The position numbers were made by a program, and so were the translations under genes. Below, piece after piece: positions 23,059 through 35,262 of a stretch of DNA of 64,000 nt (its first letter is position 1; each line of letters opens with the position of its first letter). The notes under the pieces are model-generated. The model did no database searches, was not told the DNA's origin, and saw only the letters and a program-made list of their open reading frames with translations. The DNA comes from Dactylorhiza incarnata (lineage: Eukaryota > Streptophyta > Magnoliopsida > Asparagales > Orchidaceae), in contig JAWHQI010000099.1 in the NCBI GenBank assembly GCA_033032865.1, forward strand, positions 3,957,501 to 4,021,500. The letters are read 5' to 3'.

Positions 23059-23945
23059 TGATGCAAAAATGGCAAGTGCACCGGTCGCACAAGTAATAAA
23101 AGTGGGAGAGATCTCCCGAATATCGTTCACAAAGGACTACAGTTGGGGTGTGTGATTTTCTCGTTGGGAAAATTAATTATAGAGATTTCTAAATCAATAA
23201 AAAGAGGGGGGTATTGGTTTTGTTATGAGAGACATGATTTAAGAAAGCTAATTTAACTAATGCGGGTCGAATGCACCGCTTGGCTTGGTGGGTGGATGAG
23301 TAGGCTTGCGGATGAACGAGAAGGCTTGCGGATGAATGATTCGTAACCGACGGACTGAGGGTCGTAAGCACCTTATCACTAAACACGCAACAAGCAATTG
23401 CTAGTGCGCCGCACAACATAGCGATGGAGTGGATGGAGGAATGGGGCGCTCCTCAACTCACATAAACCGTAATAAACTTCACTAACATGAAATTACATTA
23501 ACATTAACAAATGGTTCATGCATATCATCCTTAACAAACACACATCCACATGAAATATCTGAAGCAATACGAAGGGGGAAAGAGTAAACCCAAGCTCTAA
23601 GACTCGCTGAAGGTTCATGGTCGGAATCGTAGGGTTGTCAAGCCTTGTCCGAGCTCAATCTTCAGTTGCTGTCCGGGTTTCAGAGGAGTTGTCACCTTCC
23701 TCCACGTTACCCGTCTTCTTCGTAATACAGCTCAAGCTAGCTCTCGCTAGAGCACCTTGAATGCAGCATAAACTCTCAATCAATGGCGTTCTTGGGATGC
23801 TATGGCATTAGATTTGCAAGAGAATGGCGGCCGAATATTCTCCTAGAATTGGCGGTGGTGGAGCGACGAAAAGGGTGGAGATGGAGCTAAAAATGGCGGC
23901 CTCCGAGAGTTTTTTCTTTAGAGCAGAATTCTTGGATTTAAATGC
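23059..23945 (-). repeat. RE2 5' LTR, truncated
   Basis: The plus-strand start TGATGC is the LTR end next to the primer site. The region to about 23930 resembles the 3' LTR, including the GGATGAGTAGGC repeats. The outer end with TGATGAGTCC is missing, so about 0.6-0.7 kb has been lost. Confidence 0.75.
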
Positions 23946-25128
23946 ACACAATCCTACTCCCTCACTATTATGAGACACAATTCATGGGTTAATGATTATG
24001 GATATACTAAGCGTTTTAGTCTAAGGATGGATTCATAAAACATGAGTTTGTTTTAGAACATATTGTGGATTTTGAAACCACATTGTACTCATGAATTTTA
24101 AAGTTCAAATTTCTCTACCTTTAGCATGTCACTATATTGATAATCCTAGCATAGACACTAAATTGAACATATACCAAGAGTTGCAGCTAGGATAATGAAT
24201 TTGGATGTTATGCAAAATATGCTAAATATATATAATTGTTTTGCATGTAATCAATTATAGAGTTTTGAAAATTTATAGACCTAGAATGAAGAGGCAATTC
24301 TATTTGATTTCATCTTGTTAATGTCAAGTTAATTTTAAGGTCTAAATATGATAAGATTCATGCAAACAGTTGAGATGCACATCACACACACTAAACAAGA
24401 TATGAAACTATAATACCAATCACCATCATATATTTCATAAATCCTAAGGTTGATAGAAATAGTTGATTTGTGATAATTCTTGATAGATCATGAATTATGA
24501 TATATGATAATAGTGAATTTTAGCATAGGATATCAATAGATCATGGTGGAGTGTGTGAAATCATATTCATCATTTTTGTAGTTTTTTTAATTTTGATTTT
24601 CATGATTTTCCATTAAGGGGCTATTATATGCAACAAAGAAAATAGACAAATATGTAATAAGTTGTGCATTTAATATTTTAGCCTAAGACCCTTAAAAGTC
24701 CATTTAAATCCAATTTTGGAAGTAATTATATTAGTCTTGATAATATCATTTAGCAAATTTAGCATTCAATTTATAATGATAATATAAGACATTTATAGGC
24801 AATGGATTTAAAATGGATAAAACATATAAAAAGAAAAGATAGATCACTTGAAAACTTTATGACTTTACATTTAATTTGATTTGTTAAACATTAGTCTTAA
24901 AATGTGAAAGTCATATTGCATAATATATCTAAGTGACCTTAGCGTGTTGGCTCAAAAAAAATAAGAAAACAAACAAAAGAAAAGACATTAAGCATATCAT
25001 GAAGTAGAGTTTTGATATTTCATTTATAATTAATTCTACTTCATGCAATACAATGATTCCTAGTGAAAAAGAGATTTAGGTATCTATAGGGGACCAAGTG
25101 TGATGGTTCCTTTGGGTACCCAAATACA
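23946..25128 (-). other. AT-rich stretch, probably decayed RE5 interior
   Basis: No domain or long ORF is visible on either strand. It lies between the truncated RE2 LTR and the RE5 gag remnant, so it is most simply the degraded continuation of RE5 beyond gag. Confidence 0.4.
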
Positions 25129-26412
25129 TCATGTTGACTTTTGGAGAGATAGTGATGAATGGGCCTTTACAAGTGGAGTTAGTGTTTCATTTTTAATTTT
25201 GGGCCTCCATTCATATTTTGGTTGTTTATCTTTTAAATTCATATCATGATTATTTGACATCTTTTTAGAATGATAGTTGTTTGAAAAATAATTCATTTGG
25301 GATATATGTTTATTCAAATTATTTTTCAAAATACATCGATGTTGATAATCATAATGAATATTATTATATTGATTCTTTGAGAGTTTATAAGAGTGATGGT
25401 CTTTCTTAAGAATTGAATGTTGAAAGAGTGGGTTACAATATGTTTTAAATGATTGGTTCTTAATTTGATGATTTTCATTTCCACTCTTTCTTATAGAAAT
25501 ACTCTTATAATATGAAGTTAAGCTTTTAGACTTTTGATAATTTGTTAAACTAGAAATAAAAGATTTTTTTATTATATGAAAATTTTGAATAAACATTTTT
25601 AATGATTCTAGTTTATCCTTTAAATTATCATTTTCTATTATCAATTTTTCATTATGCTATTTTGAAGTTAAAAGACCTTTTTCCAAAACCTTGAGTTCTT
25701 CTTTACAAGTATTATAATCAAAACAAGGTTTAGCATTTTTAAAAGACCATGAAAGAGAATTTGAAACATCAATATAAAATTCTACTTTAGCGTTTGCTTT
25801 TAAGGTTTTATTTTCTAAATGTAATTTGGAATTATCATGTTTCAACTTTGAAATTTTACGTTTAGCAAATTTAAGCACACGAAATGTAGAAATAGAATTT
25901 GTTACAAAAAGAGAAGATTTAGATTTTCTTACCTTGCTATAGTTTCCGTCTTCTCTTTTGCTTGATATTTTGCCATCAATTGAGTTCAATATTGTTTCTC
26001 TCTTAGATAGATCTTCCTCCAAGCATGAGTCCTCGTTGATTTCTTCTCTTGGATCCATAAGGAATTCCTCTTGTTCATCATTTGTGGAAGGAAGACTATA
26101 AGTATTCTCAAGAAATTTCCAAACTTCAAAAGCAGTAGGAAGCGTATAAATAAGTTTGAAAATTTTTTGATCTAGAGAACAATATAAACTATTCATAGAT
26201 TTGGCATTTTAAAACATTTCATTTTTATTTGGAATAATTGGGGGCATTTTAATTGTAATATTCCAAACTTCAATATCCAAAGTTTTAAGAAATTTTTCCA
26301 TAAGGGTTTTCCACCCATTATAATTTTCACCCATAAATAAAGGTGGTGATAATGATTTTTCATTTTCATAAAAATTATCCCCTCTAGAAGATGCGGGATC
26401 ATGAAGCGCCAT
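25129..26412 (-). pseudogene. RE5 gag remnant without zinc knuckle
   Basis: A single minus-strand frame starts at ATG 26412. It has stops near 26209 and 25655 and ends at 25129. The N-terminus has the copia gag signature (PPLFMGENYNGWKTLMEKFLK) and then LNSLYCSLDQ-like and AFEVWKFLENTY segments. The usual second half of the UBN2 domain and the CCHC knuckle are absent. The frame passes directly to acidic, then Lys-rich coiled segments, ending near WRPK, the counterpart of the WVPK that precedes protease. An internal deletion is the simplest explanation. No pol follows. Confidence 0.75.
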
Positions 26413-26448
26413 TATTCTGGGTTGTGAAGCCGTATTGAAATAACCTAT

Positions 26449-26460
26449 GCTCTGATACCA
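26449..26460 (-). other. RE5 primer binding site (initiator Met tRNA)
   Basis: Minus-strand TGGTATCAGAGC lies two bases from the LTR end at 26463. Confidence 0.9.
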
Positions 26461-26462
26461 CG

Positions 26463-28201
26463 TGTTGGATCTTACAGCGCCCTTAGAGGGGGGCTGAATA
26501 AGGGTTTTATGGTATTTTAATTCTTAATTAAATTTATCAAAGTTTGTGATCAAAGTTTAGAAATATTTTATAAGAAAATATATTTTGATATCTCAGAAAA
26601 GATTGTATTGAAGATTCCTTTTTAAATAAGAGAAACAAAACTTTTTGTTAACTGTGGCTAACGCCTGGCGTTAAGTGTTAACGGCGTTAGCTCACCAGAA
26701 AGTATTCCTTAGCACAAAAATATTTCCGCAGTGATTTTACTTATGAAATCTTAAATGAAATACAATTCCAGTAGATCAGAGATAATGAAAACGATTATTG
26801 TATTTCAAAGATAATTACACAAAAGTTAATTTTGATACTTTAATGAAAAGATAAATTAAAACATTCTTGAAAAGGAAATAAAATCAATTGAATAGAACAT
26901 TAAAGGACATGATTTTATTTCATAATAAATTGAATACACAAATGTTTGATTTCTATAACGCTAGAAATCAAGGCGAGAATAAGTAAAAACACTTTTTGTT
27001 GTTTCACCGGTCCTTCTCCCAAGGATCGGTTGGTTATAGCCTATCTTACCCCAGATAAGGCCTCTAGCCACCCCCTAGATCCACCCATGACCTAGTCGCC
27101 ACGCACAAGGTGGCGAATTACCCCTTAAGCCGCACAAGGATCTAGTCGCCAACACAAGGCGAATTTACCCACGGAATCCTTCCCGGAATTCGACGTTCTC
27201 CCCGAACGACTTCTCCACACCAAAATACAAAAAGAATAAAATAAAAGATTACAAGATAAGTAAAGAGAAACTCCCCAAGAAATTTTGAAGGTGAAGACGA
27301 AGGCGAGGTAGATGTTGGCGTTCTTGAAACGATCGTCCTTCGTATGGGATATGCGTTGTGAACCTTGTCCTTCAAAATCTTCTTTAGATCTCCATGTTAG
27401 CCCAAGGGAGATCTCTCAATTGCTGTACACGAGCCTCTCTCAAAAGTAACGAAATTCTGGAATCAAGGCTTCAATGCATCTTTAACTTGAGCAAACAAAA
27501 TCAGGTCTTTAAATAGACACGGGAGCTAACGCGCGTCGTTAAGAGTTAACGCCGGTGTTAGTGAACATGCACTGCAGTTGCTGAAGTTGTGCAAACCATC
27601 GGGATCATGGAAGAAACTAATTTTGTCGAATGAAATTTCGTCGAACGCAATTTCGTCGAACGGAATCTAATTTCGTTGAACGGAAACTCATTTTGTTGAA
27701 CGCAGTTTCGTTGAAAGGCAGCTCATTTCATCGAACGCAGTTTCGTCGAACGGAATCCCATTTCGTCGAACGGCATCAAAGTTCATCAAATGCAATTCCG
27801 TCGAATGGGATTCCATTTCGTCAACCGTAATTTTCGTCGACCGAAACATCTTTTCGTCGAACGCAAATTCGTCGACCGACATCTTATTTCGTCGAACGGC
27901 TAGCGCCCAGCATTAAGACCTAACGCTTGGCGTTATCTCTGGCATCTCGACAGATTTGTTCTCGACGGCATTTCTTCTCAATGGTTTCCTTCTCGACGGA
28001 TGTTAACGCGGGGCGTTAACTACTAACACGGGCATTAGCTCTCTTTCCAGAGAGTCATCTCCATTCAGTATACTACTCATAGGGATGTGTATCTATAGTT
28101 CCTATACAACCTGCACACTATAAACACACAAAATACAAGATCAAATACAACAAGGTATTTATTATTCTCAAACCAAGAGATGCGTAACATAGGCTCCAAC
28201 A
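26463..28201 (-). repeat. RE5 5' LTR (1739 bp)
   Basis: Ends are TGTTGGA...TCCAACA on the plus strand, forming a 7-bp terminal inverted repeat. The LTR carries TAACGC/GCGTTA dyads at both sides (for example 28002-28020 and about 26660-26695), a phased TTTCGTCGAACG array (27621-27898), a minus-strand TATTTAAA near 27505 as possible TATA, and a G6 tract at 26488 near the U5 end. No second LTR is seen, so the 5 bp after it (GGACC) cannot be checked as a TSD. Confidence 0.88.
27621..27898. repeat. 16 phased copies of TTTCGTCGAACG in the RE5 LTR
   Basis: Units start at 27621, 27636, 27651, 27671, 27691, 27706, 27726, 27741, 27761, 27781, 27796, 27816, 27832, 27852, 27867 and 27887. Steps are therefore 15 or 20 bp with one-base exceptions. 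Several units vary at one or two bases. Confidence 0.9.
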
Positions 28202-28235
28202 GGACCTACTATTATATTCTATGTAAAAGGGAGGG

Positions 28236-29445
28236 TGTTACACACTCAATGCTAAATACATATGGTATTTGATAAGCCCTCTTTTACATCATGTCTATGC
28301 AGGGTTAGGTCATTCCAAACATTGGAATTATTCTCTGAATGTACTGTCTAAATAGCTGAGACAACAGCAAGGTCTCAGCTGAACCGCTGAGACGTAGCCT
28401 GAGCCACTAAGAAGGAGTCTGTCTTAGCTGAGCTACATTTAGACAAAAACTACTGAGAAGACTATCTGTCTCAGCGGATCTACTGAGACGCAGACTGATT
28501 TTGTCACTAAGACTGGAGCCTATCTCAGCCCATTCGCTGAGACAGATTCATATTTGAATAAAAGCCTGGCGGGATCTTCTTTTGGCGCAAGTGGCTGGAA
28601 AGCAAGGATAATGTTTTTTATTTCTGTCCATGCTGTGACAGGGCACTCTTCAGATCCATTGCAGAATAGAGGAGGTATAAAAGGAGATGTTAGGTCATCG
28701 TGGAAGAAGTGGAAAAATATCTGAAAGAGCTGCTACTGTGCTATTGAAGAAAAACAGCTTCCACAGATATCTCATCCTGCTTCCTAAAGGTACAAGAAGA
28801 TTACTGAGATAAGTTGGTTCTTGCTGATTCAATCCAGAAGAATAAGTGGATCTTTCTTCATCCATTGAAGAAGAAGATCAGAAGGAACAAGGCTTGAAGC
28901 TACTGCCATTCAACCCTGTTTCAAGACAGCATTTGCTGTGCCTCAACAACAAAAGATCTGAGCTGAAGGTTTTATACATTTTGTCCTCTGTTGTAAAAGT
29001 AAACAATATCAAATCTGTAAGAACTTATTAGTTCTGAGTGTGTAGGGCCTTGTGCCTGAGCGTGTAGGGCTTTGTGCCTGAGTGTGTAAGGCTTTGTGCC
29101 TGAGGTTATAGAGCTGTGCTCCTAGCTTGAGTTGTAGGATTTCTGAGGAGATCTGAGGTAGGGCTTCTTGATAGACCTGAGATAGGAAGTCACGAGGATT
29201 TCTAAGTTGTAGGAGTTGGAGAACTCTGAGTGATAGGGTTTTGGAGGAAACCTGAGAGATCTTGAGGGATCTGAATTATAAGCTCTTAGAGCTGAGTTTT
29301 TTAGGAGTTTGCCTTGTCTAACACACGATTAGAAAGGTGTAGAGGGAAAGTGGACAACCCATAGGCACACTATCTTGGGGAACCATTATAAATAGCTATG
29401 TGTTTTCTGTGGTGTGTTTTTACTTTAATTAATCTCTAATCACTA
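28236..29445 (+). repeat. RE6 LTR region (ends approximate)
   Basis: It contains CTGAGAC/GTCTCAG dyads (28354-28560), a TATA box (TATAAAAG, 28676-28683), GTGTAGGGCTTTGTGCCTGAG tandem units (broken for length: GTGTAGGGC plus TTTGTGCCTGAG; about 29035-29105) and the block TTGGGGAACCATTATA (about 29373-29390) shared with the other SIRE-like LTRs here. A purine run AAAAGGGAGGG followed by TGTTACAC at 28236 may be its left end. No primer site is visible before gag. Confidence 0.65.
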
Positions 29446-29465
29446 CTAGTTGTAAGTAGAAGGAG

Positions 29466-30960
29466 ATGGGATCCATGAAGTTGCCCATATGCAGAAAGGG
29501 GACCTTGGGCATATGGAAGAAAAGGGTAAGGATATTTATGGAAGCCTCTGGCCCTAGGATATACATTACTATAAAGTAGGGTCCCTTTTTCTTCATGAAG
29601 GCCTCCACTATAGATCCAACAAGGAAAGTGGCCAAGACCTATGCTGAAATGACTAAGGATGAGATTGCACTTGTTACTATGGATAAAAGAGCACAAAACA
29701 TCATAGTAAATGCCATTGATGATTCCACCTTCCAGAACTTGGTGCACTGTGAGACAGCCAAGGACATGTGGTATACACTTATAGTGTATATGGAAGGCAC
29801 CGACGAAGTGAGGGATGATAGGAAATCCCTCCTTAACCAGGAATATGAAGCATTCAGGCAACACGGCCTAGAATGCATAGCTGATTGCTATGAAAGATTT
29901 TTCAGGGTGGTGAATGAGCCGAGGACCTATGAAAGGGTCTTCAGTCACTATGAGCTAAAAGATAAATTCCTAATATCTCTAACTAGAGATTGGGATACAA
30001 AGTTCTGTGCCATCAGGGAAATGGAAAAGCTGGGTGAGACTCCTCCCCACAAACTGTTTGGAAAGCTGCTCTCATATAAGATGTAGCTGACTCCAAGAAA
30101 GGATGAGGACACATCTATCAGGTCTAATGCAAAGGAGAGATTTGAGGCTCTCAAAGCTGAAAGCTCTAAGAAGAGAAAAGAAAGAATGCCTTCTCCACCA
30201 AGAAGGGTTGCTGACTCTGAAAACTCTGAGCCTAGCTCATCTTACAGCAACTCAACAGATGAGGAATTTACTGCCTTCTCCAGGCACTTCAAGAAGATAA
30301 TGTGAAGAAAGCCATGGAAGAACATACCTTCATCCTCCTCACATCCCAAGAAGGAACACAATAAATCAGGGAGGATGCACCCCAAGGGTGACATGTATGA
30401 GCCTAAACCTGTCAAACATGTTTCAAATAATGTTATATGTTATTTCTGCAGTAAACCTGTACATGTCATAGCTGACTGTCCAGTCAAGAGAAAAGAAAGG
30501 CGATAAGAAGCCTCATCTACACAAGGGAAGGAAATGTGAAAAATCCTTTCTGGAAAAGAAGGAGAAGAGCTGGAGTGAATCTGAGTCTTCATCTTCAGAT
30601 TCTGAAGAAGAAGAAGAGGAAGCCGATATAGGGCTATTTGCAGCTGACGAGGGTGAAGATTATCTAGCTGCTATGGTTGGCATCAGGGCCCCTCCGTCAC
30701 ATTCAGATTGTGACATTGAGGTGGATGAAGATGAAAAAGAATGTTATAGCTTAATGGTCATATCAGATGATGAAGGCAGTCAAGACCATCCTGATCAGGT
30801 ATCAACTCCTTTCATTCCTTCTTCTGATTATGAGTCAATTCCAGAATCTAAAGCATGCTCATCTAATGATGAAAGTGGTTCAGAATCAGAAGTGGATGTC
30901 AGTCAATTGATTGACAAGTATGGTGCCCTCTTGGAAGCTCTGAAAAAGAGCAAGAACTAA
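29466..30960 (+). pseudogene. RE6 gag, stops and frameshifts
   Basis: The frame begins at ATG 29466 with MGSMKLPICRKG and matches RE3 gag (IDPTRKVAKTYAEMTKDE, AKDMWYTL, RDDRKSLLNQEYEAF). Stops lie at 29577 (TAG), 30084 (TAG) and about 30301 (TGA). The knuckle at about 30437-30480 is CYFC-x4-H-x4-C, intact. After it the frame shifts, and an acidic Ser-rich part is open at 30673-30960. Where RE3 has a stop for Trp (4390), this copy keeps the Trp, so the two decayed independently. Confidence 0.85.
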
Positions 30961-31950
30961 GCCTAGAGGCAAGCTCTAGAAATTGCTTCCCTTCAGTAGG
31001 CAAAGCCTGAATGCACTAAGTCAGCTACCTAAATGGCTCAGATGAGCTGAGAAATCAGTCGGCCAAAGGGAATAACAATATTCTAATTAAGCACCATAAG
31101 CCAAAAGAATAAGGTCATTAAGGACCTTGAGGAGAAGCTTCTTAAGGAGAAAAGCTTAATGGCTCAATTCTCCAAACCCAAATCTATACTGTCCATCATT
31201 GACACCCTCTCCCCCCAAACTAATAAGAGAGGGTTGGGTTTCAATAAGGTAGTAGTAGGTGTTGAGAATGGAGAAAAGGGGAAGGCTAAAGCTAAGCCTC
31301 ATACCACCTTTCAAAAGGTGTTGCTTCCCTCTAATAGGTATGACCATGACAACATGTATGGTCACTGGAAGAATGGAACTATAGCAGGAGAAAGGGCATG
31401 AGGATGAGTGCTTTGAAAGCTCCCTATGAGGAAATTCAAATGGCCCATCCTAGACCATTTGTGTTTGGTACTTCATCCCCCACCTTCAAGGATAAGGAAG
31501 TTGTTTCTTCTAAATCCCATTTAGCAAAACACATAGCTGCTGCCAGGCCTATAATCAAGTCAAACATCACAGTATATGATGTCATCATCTCTTGCTTAGC
31601 TGCCAAGCTAAGACTAGCTGATGTCATTCAGATAAAGTCTGCTAAGACAAACTATTGACAGTCAACAAGCCATGTAATTGCTAACAGGAATAGGAAGAAT
31701 GTTGCTACCTTCTTCACTGAACATAAGCATTGTGATGCTCCTTCCACCTCAAAAGGTGTTCAGAAAAGAAGGTACAACATCCATGAATGTTGGTGATGCG
31801 GTAAAGTGGGACACTTTGCCATTGATTGTTGGCACAACACTAGTGTGCCTAATGCAAAGAGGAGATTTACTGCAAAAGCTGCAGTAGGTGAGAGTATGTA
31901 CTTTTATGCTAACAAGAACCTAGGACCCAAAATCAATTTGGCTCCTAAGG
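30961..31950 (+). pseudogene. RE6 gag C-terminal part with second zinc knuckle
   Basis: Several broken frames correspond to RE3 5398-6003. A CW-stop-CGKVGHFAIDCW sequence at about 31780-31825 is the second knuckle; a TGA replaces a Cys codon. No other function is visible. Confidence 0.6.
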
Positions 31951-31966
31951 GAAAATAAATTACATT

Positions 31967-32876
31967 TTGCAGGAGATTCCAAGTACCAGCCTAAGGGAAA
32001 TATGGTACTTAGATAGTGGGTGCTCAAGGCACATGACAGGAACTAGGAGTCTTCTGCAGGATTACACTCCTGTGAAGAATGGACCTAAAGTAATCTTTGG
32101 AGGTTCTGAAAAAGGAGTCAGCAAAGGATATGGTATGATCTCAAATGGCTTATTTCAATAATAAGTCTAGCTTATGTTGAAGGGTTGCATCACAACCTTG
32201 TAAGCATAAGCTAACTATGTGACTTGGGCTATGTCATTGAATTCCACAATGACAAGTGCTAGATCAAAAAGTCATTTGACTTAGAGGTCATTTTCTCAAG
32301 CACTAGGAGTGGGAATGTTTATTGCTTAGACTTTATTTGCAATAGTTCTTTATCACCTGTATGTATTGTAGCTAATGAGAGTGAATCTCTTTGTGTTCAA
32401 TGGCACAAGAGACTTGCCCACATTAACTACAAGACAATGTATAGACTATTTTCTAAAAACTTTGTTAGGAATAGTCCAAATTTGAAATATGTTAAAAGTG
32501 GTCCTTGTCATGCATGTCAAACGGGTAAGCAAACTAGGGCCACCTTTAAAAGCATTGGCTCCAAAGACACTGAAAGTTGTCTATATCTGTTGCATATGAA
32601 CTTGTTTGGTCCTTTGCCCATTCAGATCCTAGGTGGGAAGTTGTATACTTTAGTGATTGTTGATGATCACTCAAAATATACATGTCTATTCTTCCTTAAG
32701 AAGAAATATGATACTTTAGATATCTTTATTAACTATGTCATGGCAATTCAGAAATAACTACAATGTATTATGGTCAAAACTAGAACTGGCCATGGTACAT
32801 AATTTCAATCTGGGGCGATGACAAAGTTTTGTCAAGAATTTGGTTTCACCCAAGAGTTTTCCTCCCAAAGGACTTC
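31967..32876 (+). pseudogene. RE6 protease and integrase N-terminal part
   Basis: Protease WYLDSGCSRHMTG is intact at about 32000-32038. A stop at 32159 and others follow. The integrase zinc-finger half with CHACQTGKQTR is at 32437-32560. Two DDE-core Asp residues are lost: LLHMNLFGP (D to N) and RTGHGT (D to G). RE7 interrupts after FSSQRT. Confidence 0.85.
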
Positions 32877-34028
32877 TGATGAGTCTCCATTATATACATG
32901 TTTTAGGACTCATTTAGGCTTATTATCATGCATAGGTACTGCATATTAGGTGGATTATCGCTCATATTAGATTAGTAGTTCATTTGCATAGATAGTACCT
33001 TCCAAAGCCTTATTCTGTGTGTTATCTTGGATGCTCCCCTTTTATTCTTTTTGGTGCATATTTTATGTCGCTGGGGAGCTTTGTTTCTATGCCCCAGCGG
33101 GTATGTTTGAGTTTTCATGCAGGTTCATGGGTCGTGCGACGTTCGGAGTTTGTTTAGGAGCAGTTTATGCCTGAAATGCCACTGATCGTGCATTTCCTTC
33201 ACGCACGATCAATTGATCGTGCACCTCTGGTCGTGCGCGTTCATCTGCTGCCCAAAAACAGCTTCGGAGTTTGGTCGTGTGTTTGTTACGCACGATCGTG
33301 TGCACGATCGTGCGATTTATTATTTTCTGTAGTTTTGCCTTGCAGGTTTTCGGCTACAGCGCGCACGACCACTAGCGGCCCAGTGCGCACGACCCCTGGT
33401 TGTGCGCCACTGGTCGTGCGCACTGTTTATTCCAGCGCTTATTTAAAGACCTGTTCCGTGATTTTTAGGTTATTCGGACAGTTTCGGCGCGAATTCTTCC
33501 GCAAGCCTCCGCCGGTTTCCTCCTCCAAGCTCCATCCATCCATCCCCTTCCTTGGGAAAGCTTCATCCATCGATCCTAAGCTCCATCAAGGGTCCGACAA
33601 GCATTCCCCGCCATCTACAGCAAGCATTTCAAGGTGTGGCATCTCCATTGAGCTAGGTGGAAGAGACCCAGCTATGAGAAGAAGACTGATGATGTTTAGA
33701 GGTAGTGACAACCTCTGAACTCCGGAAGCAACCAAGGACTGAGCTCGGAGGAGGCGTGACGACTCCCCATTCCGACCAAGATCTACGGCGAAACTTCTCA
33801 TCTCGTGGTTTCCTTTACCCTCTTTCTCTCTTGGTAAATGTACTTTTAATTGTTGAAATGAACTTGACTAATCTCTATTTGTCTATGAATAGAAGCTTTT
33901 TCTTGTTTCAGTATTTATTTGATGCTTTGTTGTGATGCGCTCCGCCTCCATTCCACTCCACTTCTACACACACGTTCTAGCTACCTCACTCTAGCAAAAG
34001 CTAGAGGTGAGAGTGAAGAAGTGCTTTC
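32877..34028 (+). repeat. RE7 5' LTR, left part
   Basis: It matches the 3' LTR at 44145-45230. It contains the dyads TGATCGTGC-N11-GCACGATCA (33183-33211) and GCACGATCGTGC (33302-33313), and long inverted GGTCGTGCGCAC arms (about 33385-33425). It ends in CTTTC, the TSD of RE8. The ORF-like frame 33167-33718 is LTR sequence. Confidence 0.9.
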
Positions 34029-35262
34029 TGTGAAAATTTCTCGGATCTTGTGAGAGCAAGCAGGAATAACAACTAGAGATACTATCCAAAACAACCAGAA
34101 CCAATCTTAGGCAAAAAATCGATCTTTATTGATAGCAAACTTCAATTACAGGGCAAGACATGCTTGACGAGACATTATTTCGTCAGCACAAAACTCTAAA
34201 GAGAAATACAAAAAACTGAGTAAAAACTGGAGACCGCCCAAACCGCGCGACCTCCCCTGCGATCTCTGCCAGTTGCAAGACCGCAACTCTCTGCCGACCA
34301 CAGAACACCACCAGACCGCTGCACAGACCGCTCCCTTCTTTCGACCTCCTGATTCTCCCGAACTTCAGCACCACAACTCCAAGCCGCAGACCGCCCGAAC
34401 ACTTTCAGAGGAAGAGGTGATCGCTGCTGCCCACACTATCCGCAGAAGCTGCACAATAAGAGTTCAATCAGAGACTGCCGGTCAGAAATAACCAGACCGC
34501 AAGAACAAGAGCGAACTCAGCTTACACTTGGTGTGTCTATTTGTTGCTACAGTGGCCTCCTATTTATAGGCGCGGGACCTGATCCAGTCACCACCCTATG
34601 AGATAGGATCACCACCCCCAGACCGCGCGACCTGACCGGTCACACTGTGCGATCAACAACATTACTTCTACTTCATTTTTGGTGAACCTGCCAGCTTCAA
34701 TGTCGCCATGAGAGACCGCCACTCTCACAGCAGACCGCGACTCCAAAGGAAGCTCGCCAGACCACCCGAAGCTATTCACCACCTGTGTTCGCTAGAAACC
34801 GCAAACACAGTACGTCCGCCAACAATCCGCGAACTCCTGTCCGCATGCCGATCTCCTCCTGAGACCGCGAACAACAACCAGCTCGCATACCAGTCTCCTC
34901 CTGAGACCATGAACTGAGACCGCGTGACTAAGACCCTTAGTCCGCGAATACCCCCAGAAAGCCCGGTAAGCTACCAGACCGCATTCCGGAGAGAACCTGG
35001 ATCAAACTGAGCGATCACACCAGACCGCCACAGCCTTGAAGAGGACAGCACGCCACGCGGTCACGCACAGACCGCGCAGCCTCCACCTTCAGCCGCCTTG
35101 AACCCATACCGGCGATCAAGCCAGGAGACCGCAGCTAGGCATAGATCAGCCAGACTGCGGATGCAGACCGCCAGGTCGTGCGGTCACGTCAGACCGCCCG
35201 ACCTCCTCCCAGACCGCCCAGGTCCAAAAACCACCTTCACTTCCACTCCAACAATTTCAACA
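34029..35262 (-). repeat. RE8 3' LTR (1234 bp)
   Basis: The LTR is dense in AGACCGC motifs with inverted pairs such as GCGGTC-N7-GACCGC (35057-35075) and GCGGTC-N6-GACCGC (35180-35197). A minus-strand TATA (CCTATAAATAGG) is at 34559-34570. Confidence 0.93.

Larger units (their letters stand above)
1340..23945 (-). mobile_element. RE2: non-autonomous Athila/Tat-like LTR retrotransposon, nested
   Basis: In minus orientation this element has a truncated 5' LTR (23945-23059), an Asp-tRNA-type primer site (23052-23035), a double zinc-knuckle ORF (22836-21958), a non-coding 3' interior, a purine tract (15550-15538) and a 3' LTR (15537-14333 plus 1771-1340). RE3 splits the 3' LTR and a CACTA element splits the interior. 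Without them the interior is about 3.2 kb, close to the 3.0 kb of RE7. No protease, reverse transcriptase or integrase is visible, so it would depend on enzymes supplied in trans. The primer-site type and TGATG...CATCA LTR ends point to Athila/Tat. The 5' LTR is cut off near 23945 at the junction with RE5. Confidence 0.8.

Noticed and set aside
33167..33718. A 183-codon frame in the RE7 5' LTR, with a partner at 44274-44621
   Set aside because: It is generated by the GCACGATC dyads and differs in frame between LTRs; there is no protein-like conservation.
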